Positions 36,517-46,890 of a stretch of 64,000 bases of DNA are shown here, piece after piece. Origin of the DNA: Adiantum capillus-veneris. Its lineage: Eukaryota > Streptophyta > Polypodiopsida > Polypodiales > Pteridaceae. Location of the stretch: NCBI GenBank assembly GCA_014529385.2, contig CM043957.1, forward strand, positions 70,825,003 through 70,889,002, written 5' to 3'. The notes below the pieces were generated by a model, which was given only the letters and a program-made list of their open reading frames with translations, was not told the DNA's origin and ran no database searches. Within the stretch, counting starts at the first letter, position 1. Every line of letters begins with the position of its first letter. The position numbers and the translations under genes were made by a program.

Positions 36517-36528
36517 TGGTATCAGAGC
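36517..36528 (+). promoter_or_regulatory. initiator-Met tRNA primer binding site
   Basis: TGGTATCAGAGC two bases after the LTR; standard for plant copia elements. Confidence 0.95.
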
Positions 36529-37996
36529 TATGGTGACCGCGGAGAGCACGACGGCTTTGAGAGCTTCGAGACGATAGCTCGTGCAATAGCTCGCTCGCTC
36601 TCGACGGTGGAGTTCGATCGTGGAGTTTCACGGAGAGAGATTTTATCTTGAGGAGCATTGTCTTTGGAGCTTAGGAGCTTGGTGTGGTCAAGCTTGGTCG
36701 AGGAGGCGGTTGCGGCTTCCTTGGTGAGAGGAGCTTTTGAGCTCAGTGGAGCTCGTTAGAGAAGTGCTCGGCGGAGGAGAGCTTGACATTCGAGTGCTTG
36801 GATGCTGTTGTGACAGAGCTCTTGCGTTGGAGCTTGCATTGAGAGGACATTGCATCATGCAGAGTGGAGTAGGAGCAGGTTCAAGACTGTGTGCAACTCG
36901 TTTTTGCCATTTTCGGGCTCTAAAACACAGTTTTTTGCGTAGCTCCGTCATACAGAGTCAGATCTACATGATCCAGGAGTCTACCTTGGGGTTTTGGCAC
37001 GCTCCGGACGCGCTCGTCATATCAGAATTTTAAAATTTTGAATGCTGAATTTTCTGCTGCAGCAGTTGTTTATTGTGTGTCGAGGATTCCACACATGGTT
37101 TGCTCTCAAATGTGAGAGTGATATTTGCTGCAAGTTTCCTCACAGGTGGGAGGATACGATGTATGCCTTATGTGGTTTGATGCTCAGGGAGACTAATGTG
37201 ATTGCATTTTGAGCTCGGTAATGTATGCCTCGAGCATGTTTTTTGGCAGTCACAGGTAGAGCAGATATTTGTGTACTAGATTTGCAGGTGTCTGCAATGA
37301 TGTATGCAAAGTGTGGAGATTGGTGCATGCATTTGGAGTGCGGTTTGATGCGCTTTGGTTGCTCATGGTTTTGAGCGTGCAGTCAGTTTGGTTACTGGTT
37401 TTGTGGCCGTTTTACTGACGAAACTCTGGCGAAATTTTTCCAGGAGTTTTACGTGCATCATTTATGCGATCTAGGTAGAGATTGCGGGTTGCACTCAGCA
37501 TTTGCGTGCGGTGTTCTCTGCAGGTGGGAGATTTGTGCGTGTGTATGCATCGATACCACACAGTGTGGGCTTGGTGATTCGCTCACGGTTTGACAGGCAT
37601 ACAGTTATCTTGGCACACTCACAGGAGTGAGTATTGTGATGTATGCTTGTGTGGCTACGAGCTAGGTAGCCGGATTCGAGCACTAATGGCTTGAGGTTTT
37701 CAGCAGGTTTCAGCTATAGGTTTACAAGTTTACAGGCAGGTTTGAGGGCTTATTTGGGTGCTAAATTTTCAGCCATTGTTTCCTCTTTGCAGGTGTCCAT
37801 GTATGGCTCAGTTGTAGGCTGATCTGGAACACGTTTGTGACTTGTTTATGCAGCTGTTTAAGAGCTGAATTTTGGGGCTGTTTTGGGGCTGATTTACATC
37901 CATAATTGCAGACTTTTGTCGATGCGATTCGAGCCAGTTTAGGGCTGATTTGGTTGACATTTGCTACTCATTGTTGGTTGCTCTTTTGTGAGCATT
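36529..37996 (+). other. untranslated leader of the copia element
   Basis: About 1.47 kb with no convincing protein between the primer site and the Gag start. It has many T-rich tracts followed by GCAG, CACAG or TTGCAG, which resemble plant 3' splice sites, so splicing of the leader is possible but unproven. Confidence 0.4.
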
Positions 37997-39850
37997 ATGG
38001 CTGATTTTTCATTTGCCTTCCAGCGTTATGGTCTGACACAATTTGATGCTGCAGATTTTGTTGCTTGGAAGGAGCATATGCTTGTTGCATTGGCAGATTT
38101 GGGGCAGGATAAACCCTTGCGTGGTTTATCGGCGAAGCCCAAGTCTATGTGTGATGATGATTGGCAGGATCTTGATGAGTTAGCCATGTCTACGATTCAT
38201 TTGCATTTGGTTGAGTCTGTTTACTGGCAGGTCTTGAGGGAGACTACAACTCATGCTTTATGGCAGAGTTTACATGCTATGTACGCGACATCCATGTCTA
38301 CAGGGGAGTCTAGTCCCACTTCTATGTCCATGGGAGAGATTGATCCCACACGCAAGTCTCGACAGCATAGAGCCTTGACATGTTGGCATTGTGGACATAG
38401 AGGGCACATTAGGCGTCGATGTTTCAGGCGTTTGAGACAACGGAGGCGACAGATGCGTGATGCAGATTTGGGCATGACATATGCTAGTGAGATCAGTACG
38501 GTGGTTACTGAGTATGCTTGTGACGGCGATGTCACATTTACATCTAGCTTGTCTTCAGACGATCTTATGTCTACGGATTGCATATCGGATTGCACATTGT
38601 CTTCACATTGGTTACTAGATTCAGATGCTACTTTCCATGTCACGTCGAATCGTGAGTGGTTTAGCACGTTTTCTAGTGGGAGACTTGGTTGTGTGCACAT
38701 GGCTGATGGTGTTGTGTATGACATTGAGGGTGCAGGAGACGTATGTTTGTCCTTGCCCAGTGGTATGAGATTTACCCTGCATCATGTGCGTTATGTGCCA
38801 GATCTGAGACGGGATTTGATCTCAGTCAGACAGTTACGGGATAGTGGATGTCGGGTATCGCTGCTTGAGCGATCTTTTGCGTTGCATTTGGGTTCGCTAG
38901 TGATTGCGAGAGGTGCCAGGAGTGGTACAGGTTACCCATTGCATGTGGATCACGGGAGAGACAGTGTTGTCTCTGTGATCACGTAGCCAGGTAGAGAGCG
39001 AGAGAGCAGGCAAGTCTCTTTTGCTCATGGGTTGCAGGGTACTTTGCATGGAGTGCAGAGTAGTGAGCTCGTTGTGCACACAGTTGGGGCACGACTTGAG
39101 CAGTCACACAGAGAGGTGACAGAGTCAGACATGCATGCTTTGCTAGTGACTGAGCAAAGCAGAGAGTCAGTTGTGCAAGATACTTCTATGCAGGATAGAC
39201 AGGTAGAGCGGTCTTGCTCTAGTGAGTCACGACAGGAGGACGTTGTGCAAGAGTCTATGCATACGGAGTTAGAGCATGAGAGCTCTAGTGAGTCACAGCA
39301 GATTGAGTGGTCATGTTTGCAGTGGATGATTGCAGAGGAGACTGAGATGTCAGCGATTATGCAGTCATTCCTTTCTATGCTCGACAGTGAGCATAGGGAT
39401 ATAGTTGTGCAGGATATGTCTTCCAGCAGACACCTAGAGCAGTTGGTTTGCTCTGAGGTTTCACGACAGGTTGATGCGTCTTTTGTGGACAGTCATGAGA
39501 TGCATGTGGCTGACATGCCTTGTCAGTCAGATATGCCTATTGCCAGGGATATATATGTTGATGCATGCTCCGTAGAGCTAGCAGGGCCCGCTAGCATTGC
39601 ATCGGCATTCGGTGGTCTCATGTATGAGATGTTGATCTTGAGACCGGATATCGCAGCTGCAGTGGGAGCATTTGTAGTTGGGGTTGTCAGTCGTTTGTTG
39701 ACTGATGATGGCATAGTGCACGAGGGAGATATGCAGGTATTGCATACATACTTGCAGTACGTGTGCGGTACATCTGGTGGTGTATGTACTTACACGGGAG
39801 CAAGACAGCTGGATGCACACGATCACAGCCAGCCAGTGGGCATCGGTTGA
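37997..39850 (+). pseudogene. copia Gag-protease fused to a unique Ser/Glu-rich segment and an RT tail
   Basis: Start chosen at 37997 (MADFSFAFQRYGLTQFD), the usual place for copia Gag. Residues 1-100 resemble the copia Gag (WKEHMLVALADLGQDKPL, LWQSLHAMYA). The zinc knuckle CWHCGHRGHIRRRC is residues 129-142. The protease box reads WLLDSDATFHVTS (Asp 208), with DSD where DSG is needed, so the protease is probably inactive. A TAG at 38984 interrupts the same frame. After it, about 180 residues rich in Ser, Glu and Gln match nothing I know. Then GGLMYEMLILRPDIAAAVG and SRLLTDDG match the end of copia RT. A long in-frame deletion of pol is the simplest history. Confidence 0.8.
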
Positions 39851-39929
39851 GAGCGGTTTTCTCTCACCTTTTGTAGTCTTTAAACTAGGTTCCCTTGCTT
39901 AAAGGCACAGTCGCCTTTAAGTGGGAGGT

Positions 39930-40115
39930 TGTTGGGGTATAGGCGCCTGTGCCTTGCCCGGCCGCCCAGAGTCTGGGCGCCCATTGACTTGTATACCTTA
40001 TACATAGCATAAGTGTATAGGGGGCTGCTCACTCTTGGAGTCTCCCCACCCACATCGTGTCTGTCTCCTTCTCTCTCTCTCACTCTCCGTCTGCGGTGCT
40101 CCCCGATCCCCTTCA
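39930..40115 (+). repeat. 3' LTR of the copia element
   Basis: 186 bp, partner of 36329-36514, preceded by the purine tract at about 39919-39928 and followed by AGAAG. Confidence 0.95.
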
Positions 40116-40120
40116 AGAAG

Positions 40121-40833
40121 ATGGCATGGATCAAGACCACCCAAAGTGGAGGCTCAGCTGGCTGAACAAGAATCCAAGATACTTGATTCTGTTCACGAAA
40201 GCACCTGCAGCCATACAGAAAGATCCAACATTTTGTCATGTACCGTGAGTAAGGACATGGCACTACAGAAGAAGAGGCCAACATGGCTGAATTTTCCCAG
40301 GCTGCCAGCTGCAGAGAGAGGCCAAGCAACAGAAGAATACATGGTGAAAACCCTAATGGGCGCCATGACATTCTTCAAAAGTCTGCCAGATCTCTCCTGT
40401 GCAATGCTATACAAAATCTGCAGGCTACTTACTTGCATACAGGTCTCAATGATCCTGAGCAGACAGGAGCCCCTTGGCTCTCATTTTTGGAAGGGACAAA
40501 GGTCTTTGCTATGATTTAAGTGGGCAGCCCTCAGAGGAAGCTCTTTATGGCTTTTATGCCCGATGCATGTTTCTGCCCTCGCACAATATGCTAGCTTTTG
40601 AGGAGGCATTTTACACTGGCTTCTTCACCTAGCGAACGAAGATATTTGCGCCGGTGATAAGAAACCTCACAGCAAGATTTGTAGGCTACTCGGCAGTGGA
40701 ACTAAAACACAAAGTCACCATGCAGTTTTTGCAAGTGCCAAAGAAAGAACGCAAAATCAGATATGAAAAAGCATTGGAAGCACCGAAGGACCGCCTCGCC
40801 CGCCGTCAACCCGAAGATTACTTCAGCCCATAA
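40121..40833 (+). pseudogene. E1 conserved C-terminal domain, frameshifted
   Basis: Protein-like sequence shifts between all three frames. In order it reads LNKNPRYLILFTKAPAAIQK, then WLNFPRLPAAERGQATEEYM and SLPDLSCAMLYKI, then LHTGLNDPEQTGAPWLSFLE, then EEALYGFYARCMFLPSHNML, EEAFYTGFFT and FAPVIRNLTARFVGYS. It ends PEDYFSP at a TAA (40831). The same order occurs in E2 on the minus strand (DVPDLTCQMLVKI, FLEGSRGL, LYARFMFLPSHYMQTFE, AFNMTGFFE). Conservation of spacing and aromatic residues between two diverged copies shows this was a real protein domain. I do not recognise it as any retroelement enzyme. Confidence 0.6.
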
Positions 40834-40857
40834 AGCTATGTCATGGGACGACACAGG

Positions 40858-40870
40858 CGAGGAGAGGGGA
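40858..40870 (+). promoter_or_regulatory. E1 polypurine tract
   Basis: GGCGAGGAGAGGGGAA directly precedes the TGTTAGCAGC start of the LTR. E2 has the equivalent purine run directly before its TGTTGGCGG. Confidence 0.75.
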
Positions 40871-41276
40871 ATGTTAGCAGCAAGCTAGCGTGGACATCAT
40901 TTTCCGGAGTTCTCCTTGTAAAACAATTATTATTTTGATAAATCGGAAATATTGTAACTCCTATTTTCTTGATAAACCTTGTAATTAATGAGCCGGGGCT
41001 ACAAGCTTCCAGATTGTATCAGCCATTCAATTCTTAGCTTTGGTAGAACTCCAGATTATTACTTTTGACCACCCAAAAACCTTGGCTAAGGTATAAAAGC
41101 CAATTTTTGTAAGTTTTTTTCAAGTTTTTGGATAAGAAATACACAGTGTGAGCTAACAGTGCTCACTTCTCTCCTTCTCGCGCTTCCTACTCCCTCTCCG
41201 GTTGTCACATTGCAAATGCATTTGTTGCATTACAACCGCAGGTAAGAGCTCTACGCATTGACGTAAGCCATTCACA
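40871..41276 (+). repeat. E1 3' LTR (right end uncertain)
   Basis: Starts TGTTAGCAGCAAGCTAGCG. The E2 LTR starts TGTTGGCGGTCAAGCTAG. Both have a TATA box about 215 bases in (GGTATAAAAGCC at 41090-41101; GGTATAAAGCC in E2), followed by TTTTGTAA. The right end is a guess: a CA at 41276 is chosen because a primer-site-like TGGCGTCGCCGACC follows at 41292, but no partner LTR confirms it. The LTR could extend several hundred bases further, as in E2. Confidence 0.5.
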
Positions 41277-43253
41277 GTATTTCGTAGCTTTTGGCGTCGC
41301 CGACCCGCGGCCTAATTTCATCATAACTAGGAATTTACACTTTTAAAATGAAAACTAAGCATAGGCGGGGTATTGGGGCATCATTGCTAACGATTTAGAT
41401 GCATTCTGGGTCGAAAACGACTAGGTCAAAAATCCACTATTGTTAATAATCGCGATTTTGGAACTTGACCTAAAGTGGGGTTTGAGGCCATAGGCATGTG
41501 TGCTTAGGTCTTATAAACTTTTCCTAGAAGTTTTGTTACGTTTGGATGTCATTTGATGCTGTAACGGATGTGATTTGCTTGCCAATGAGCGATTGGTTTT
41601 TGGTGATTTTAGTCACTTGAGTGTAGCTTGATATAGATGCGAGTTGTTAGATGTTTTCCAAGCGATTGGAAACCTCTTGTAGCCTCTATGCACTAGTCAA
41701 GTCAGCTTTGTCCCATGGTTTGAAAAATTAATCGTGGTTCTTGCTAATACTGCAATAAGATAGGATGGTGAGGTTAGACATGCGTCCCACCCATATAACC
41801 ATCTGCTAGAGGCCCTCATCATGTTTGAAACTATGCAAACTTGGATCATCATTGGAAATGAAAGCTCCTTGGATTCAAGAATTTCAAGGACAAGGGGACA
41901 ATAGCCATTGTGCAATATTATCTTTTCTCAATGTCAAGCATGCACTTGCAACAACCTGCTTGATTCCCACCACATTGTGAGTACGTGTTTTGAGAATACA
42001 AAGCTGGGTGTGAAGTCACAGTGGAATGTTTTTATGGCTTCATAATTATGTTTTGGCTTCATTTGCAACCATATTTCCATCTAGATTGGTGGAGGAACAA
42101 CCACTTCATAGCCTTTTCATCACATTCAAAGCTATACATGTAGATATTGAAGCAAGAAATTTTGTACACCGTTGCCCAAACAAATTGGTTCATAAAAGAA
42201 TTTTCTTCTACTCACACTCCTATATGTACCTACTACTATGCAAGGTTATGGGAAGCTTGAACCCATCAAGGTATATTTCTTATAAGCATGGAGTGACCAC
42301 AACCAAATTTATGGTTGATAGCATCTTTCAAGTAAAAGATGGTATTAGATGTCCAAAACTCCTTGAAGTATTCTAAAGATTCTAGGTCTGTGGGCTTGAA
42401 TTGATATTTTCTTGTTCATTATTTTGTGCATACCTTTGAAGAGTTTGCATTTGCAAAGACAACCACAATGCTTGTATGTAAAGATATACACTGTAAGGAT
42501 TTAGAGAGGCTTTTGGAAGAGAACTGGGGTTTTGTGGAGGGCATGCACAATGGAGATAGGTACCGTTGTAAGGTTGGATCATCCAGTATTGGGATGTGCT
42601 TTTAAAATCCCACAACTCCTTGTACATATGACTTTACTACGATCATTGGGATGTGCAAGCTTGGAGTATAAACTCCCTTGCAGTGTGTAGATGGAGCTAT
42701 TGCAAGATTTAACATTATAGTGAGGATTCTCAATGATGATTTGGAAGCTATCCAAGTGAACAAGCATTAGAATCTCAGCAACGTGCGAGAACTTTTAATC
42801 ATTATGGGTTTTGAGGACCTTCAACAAGCTCATTTTTGTCTCCAAAGTCACAAGATGAGGATGTTTTCACCAAATTTTTGGCCCACCAAAGTTTGAAGTT
42901 CCTTGCTTCACTTATTATTGAATGTTTGCAGATTGGAAAGAGAATGGAAGAAAAATTGAAGGTCCAGGACGATTGAGACGTGGATGGAACTATGTTATCG
43001 TCGTTATAGCTTTGTTACTCTTACATTTTTGGAGAATATCCCTTGTGTCATTAATTTTCTTAGCTTTGGCACATTTTGGGCTTTGAATATATATTTTCAT
43101 TTAACAACAGCGGTCATGTATACAATTTGTTTCAGTACCATTTTTACGTATTGTTTAAAATCTAGGCATCACAATGAGGCAAAAGTCCATTTTTATAGTG
43201 TGATTTGGCTGCCCTCTTTTTAATCTTCAAATCTCTTTGGGAGGGGGGAGTTG

Positions 43254-43255
<2 letters not shown>
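41277..43255. other. unassigned DNA
   Basis: I find no recognisable gene or domain on either strand. Open frames (for example 42026-42376 plus and 42382-42627 minus) have no family resemblance I can name. The first part may still be E1 LTR or leader. Confidence 0.35.

Positions 43256-43306
<51 letters not shown>
43256..43306. repeat. (GA)n microsatellite
   Basis: About 25 uninterrupted GA units. Confidence 0.95.
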
Positions 43307-43308
<2 letters not shown>

Positions 43309-43373
43309 AGAAGAAGAATAGAATTTTAAAGTCATAGGAGACTATCCCAAGGGACCTTAATCAACAAGAGCCT

Positions 43374-43501
<128 letters not shown>

Positions 43502-43554
43502 GCATTGGTAAGTCAGCACATATATGGTAAGGATCCCAAGAGCCCGACAAATAT

Positions 43555-43781
43555 GTGCTAAAAAAACGGAATAGTGCTTACGCGACATATTTAACAATGC
43601 ATCACTTAAGCAATGCCAAAAAATGGCTATTATTTGCGTCACATAATCAATGGTGGGCATCGCATAAGCGATGCCATTTTTGTCTCTATAAATGTCGCTT
43701 ATGCAACAGTTCTATAGAGACACTGTTTTGTCGCTTATGCGATGCAAAAAAGCGCCTTAGTGACAAAGCGTGCTAGTAGTG
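43555..43781 (-). mobile_element. CACTA-type terminus with subterminal palindromic repeats
   Basis: The motif gcttatgcgatgc and its complement recur at least six times here (for example gcatcgcataagcgatgcc), as in subterminal repeat arrays of CACTA (En/Spm) elements where transposase subunits bind. The array ends at 43781 with GCTAGTAGTG, whose complement CACTACTAG fits a CACTA terminal inverted repeat. The TAGTG end points right, so the element it belongs to should extend left, away from the transposase relic at 44148. No matching CACTA start was found. Confidence 0.5.
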
Positions 43782-44147
43782 TACCACTTATGAGAAGCAG
43801 CTTTCATTCAAAAACAAGCACCTCATGTGAATGAAATTGGCCTTTGGTCAAAGGGTTAATGGGGACACCTTACTGCTCCTTTGCATCTTTGATAAAGGAG
43901 CCAACTTGAAGGTGTGGTAGTCACACCTCCTCCAAGTTGGGTTTCTCGCTGACAAGGAACATAAAAGTAGCTAGGCAACAAAGGTACTCTACCCCCAATT
44001 TTCACGTCTTCAGCACTAGCATCCCTAGGGCTTTGCTCATCCAAGAGCTTAATTTTAAATCAACGTCTTCACACAAACACTTACAGGCCTAGGCCTCGAC
44101 GAGTGAGGCATCATCGATAAGATCTTGCACCGTATCATCATCTATCT

Positions 44148-44887
44148 CTAATTGCAGACATAATTCTGCCCAACTCGTTCTGGGAGATTGTCTTCATCCA
44201 TTGCATCTTCATCTACAAGTGTCAATTCTGCCTCGTCTACGTCATCCCTTGTATATCTATCAGCTTCCTCTGCCATACCTTCGTCCATCTCATCTAATGT
44301 CACAGTAGTATCTGCGTCGTCTGATCGACTTTCCTCAGGAGCTCTTGCCATTCAAATACTTGTTTATTTCTTGGAGCAACCTGAACCACAAACCACCATT
44401 GTCCCTCTCGAGGGTCTGATACAAAGACCACTTGCTCGCAATGTTCGGGGAGAGCAAATGTGTCACTCGCATCTGTCCAAACCTTTGTAGAATCTATTTG
44501 CACAAGCTTGTTTCCATCTCTGCATACCATTGCATTGCGACCAGAAGTAATCACCTTGAACCACTTCACACCCAACAAAAACATCTCAAACCTCCTGAAG
44601 CTGACTTTCAGGATATCTGACACCAGACCACAGTAATCCAGGTTGCTAGTGCTCTCATTCGTGTCTCTGGCACTGGCCCTGCTCTTTTGCATGAAACTAA
44701 CCATTACCCCACTGTCAAATGTGTTTCTTCTACTATCAATTTTTTGTGTTCTGAAATGCTTTCCATGCGACCACAGTGCCATGTATGTATGATAGTTCCA
44801 GTCACATCCAATAGCCAGCTCTTCCTCTTCTAGAGATATGGGTTCTCTGATCTGTTGAGCTACTCTCACTATCTTGTCCAACCATGC
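44148..44887 (-). pseudogene. CACTA transposase C-terminal part (DUF4216 region)
   Basis: On the minus strand: WLDKIVRVAQQIREPISLEE, then YCGLVSDILKVSFRRFEMFL, WFKV, and FALPEHCEQVVFVSDPREG followed by QWWFVVQVAPRN. This is the DUF4216 pattern found after the TNP2 transposase in plant CACTA elements (Y-G-x-I-x-D-I, V-x-LFKCDW, F-x-LAxQ-x-x-Q-V-F-Y-x-D-P). A frameshift near 44330 moves into a strongly acidic tail (DEMDEGMAEEADRYTRDD) ending at 44148. The chromodomain Ty3 element at 44888 splits it from 53754 onward; removing that element restores the frame. Confidence 0.75.
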
Positions 44888-46478
44888 TGTCATAATAATC
44901 AATATCTAATTCTCGTAAATGATTTTCTCATATTAAACTGATCATTTAATGTGGGGAAGTGCCAGGGGAGAAAAAGCTAGAATATTGGTTAAGCTACCAG
45001 ATCGGCCACAATAGGGATCCAAAGGAGGGAAAATAGGGATCCAAAGGGGGGGCCCATCTGCAAAAGAGCCATGTGCAACAATGGGCTAAAAAGACCCTAA
45101 GGTTCAGCCCATTAAGACTTCCAAAATGCTAAGGTTCCAAAATTCAAAGGTTGTGTCCAAAGGTCAACCCTAGGGGAAATTGGATGCTTTGTGTGTACCA
45201 AAAAAGTCTTTGCAATCCCTACATGGGAGGGGGCGAGCCCTTCTTCTAGGGGATGAGAGAGAAAGTCACACACACACACATGCTCCCTTTACACAAAGGG
45301 AATTAGGGACACATGTCAGCTCCCTAGCCCAGATGCCCACAAGGGGTACCCAATTCCTATTGGATGGCCTTGGAGGTGGACCAATGAGAATTAGGCTAGA
45401 GTAAATATAGTTTAATTAATTTAAAAACATTTATTAAAAGAACCAATGAGAATTAAGTCTCCTAGAAGACTATTGGACAGTCTCCCAAGGGGTCCAATGA
45501 GCATTCAGGAGCCCAATGGCTTGCCTGATTCCTACTGGCCAGGAGGCAAAGGGGTCCAATGAGAGTTTAGTTTAATTATTAAATTACCTAAAGCTCTCAC
45601 AAAAGGGGAAAGGGGGACACATGCCAGAAGGCTATCACTTATGCTGCTTAATGGTCATTGGCTTGACTTAGGGAGGGCCAATGAGGCTGGAGCAAGAGAA
45701 AATAGCAAGAGGGCTCGCCCAAGAGAGAGAGAGAGAGGGGGCTGATTTTTGCAAGGCATTATCACACACACACTCACACAATCTCATGTGTGAAGAAAGA
45801 GAAGACTATCTCTTCCCAAGCTTTAATGGAGAACTCATCACCTACTCCAAGCTTGAGAGATAGAAGCCTACATCAACACTCTCTTGGCATGTGGATGCAA
45901 ATCCAACCAAGAGCCAAGCTTCAATGCATGCTCATCTCCTCTACCAAGCTAATTACTAAGCTAAAGCTATGCTAATATGAGTGATTATGTGAGGAGATGT
46001 ACATCTTTCTCGTAAGATACTCCTTCTTCCTCTCAATCTACTCTCATACCCTGCTAGCTCTCACCATCTTCGAAGGTGTGTGAGGTCTTGGGTCTGAGAA
46101 CGGGGATAATTAAAGTTGTGTTTGCTAAGTGTTTTGCTTAGTGCATGAAGCTTTCATCTTCATTGCACTAGCTAGTCTTGAAAGAACACAAAGAATTGCA
46201 TTGTTTAATGTCTCTCTTGATGGGAGAAACCATAATACAAAGCCTTTTGGAGGGGGGACCGGCTCCATGCAAATCCGGTCCTCAACTGTTGTCAATTTCT
46301 TAATTTCTCTCTCTTTTGAAAGTATTGTCGATGCTATCTAACTAGGTGTTATGCTTTTTGTTGCTCTCTCCACCCAAGCACTCTTGTAATTCTCATTGGG
46401 AATCTATTCTAATGAAATGCCCACTATGTTCATGCTAATTTCCGCTACACATAAGTTTTTAGACCATTAAATATTACA
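44888..46478 (+). repeat. 5' LTR of the chromovirus
   Basis: 1,591 bp. The extra length relative to the right LTR comes mainly from a local duplication of about 22 bp containing agggatccaaagg at about 45011-45054. Confidence 0.95.
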
Positions 46479-46479
46479 T

Positions 46480-46491
46480 TGGTATCAGAGC
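46480..46491 (+). promoter_or_regulatory. initiator-Met tRNA primer binding site
   Basis: TGGTATCAGAGC, one base after the LTR. Confidence 0.95.
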
Positions 46492-46890
46492 ACAAGGTTT
46501 CTCTTTTCTTGCTCAAGAAGGGAGGTCCTCAAGCTAGCTACAAATGGTTGGTATTATTAATTGCCTGTGAGTAAGTAGAATAGGGATTTTTCAGCCTTGC
46601 AGTGTGCCTACCTTTGTGCAGTTAACGGGGCATCACCGTCGAGAGCTATGGTCTTAATAGTGGAGTCCTACGGGGCTTGCCTACGGGTGTTGAGCTATTA
46701 GAAGCTTGACATGAGCCGGTGTTGTTTTGGTGTTGAAAGACCCTCTCTTCTATTCCTTGCAATTAATGGTATTCGAGCCGCGGGTACAGTAGCTTGAGTG
46801 CATTTTCTAAAGGGGTAAAGAGGAGTAGCAGCTAGGGTTTGAAGTGCCAAAGTACACTAAAAAAAAAAATTACACCTAAAAGTTGTTAGA

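Larger units (their letters stand above)
36329..40115 (+). mobile_element. Ty1/copia element with pol deleted
   Basis: A 3,787-bp unit with two 186-bp LTRs (6 mismatches by eye) and a perfect AGAAG duplication (36324-36328, 40116-40120). The initiator-Met primer site TGGTATCAGAGC is at 36517-36528 and a purine tract GTGGGAGG lies just before the right LTR. It keeps copia Gag, a zinc knuckle and protease, then a unique Ser/Glu/Gln-rich segment and only the last part of RT. Integrase, most of RT and RNase H are missing, so it is non-autonomous. It sits inside E1. Confidence 0.9.
19535..41276 (+). mobile_element. E1: large pol-less LTR element (Gag, linker, coiled coil, C-terminal domain), twice interrupted
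   Basis: Three E1 segments survive: 19535-22051, 34796-36328 and 40121-41276. They are separated by two later insertions with 5-bp target duplications (TCACC and AGAAG). Net length without insertions is about 5.2 kb. The order is Gag, charged linker, coiled coil, conserved C-terminal domain, purine tract, 3' LTR. I see no protease, reverse transcriptase, RNase H or integrase anywhere, so it must have moved with enzymes from another element (Gag-only, TR-GAG-like). A second family member, E2, lies at 58860-64000 on the other strand. Many stops and frameshifts show this copy is dead. Confidence 0.7.

Noticed and set aside
41700-42780. possible PPR or other gene on the minus strand
   Set aside because: Some frames looked protein-like, but no repeated PPR motif or other domain could be aligned.
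45180-45404. 74-codon frame repeated at 52452-52676
   Set aside because: Same reason: it is inside both chromovirus LTRs.
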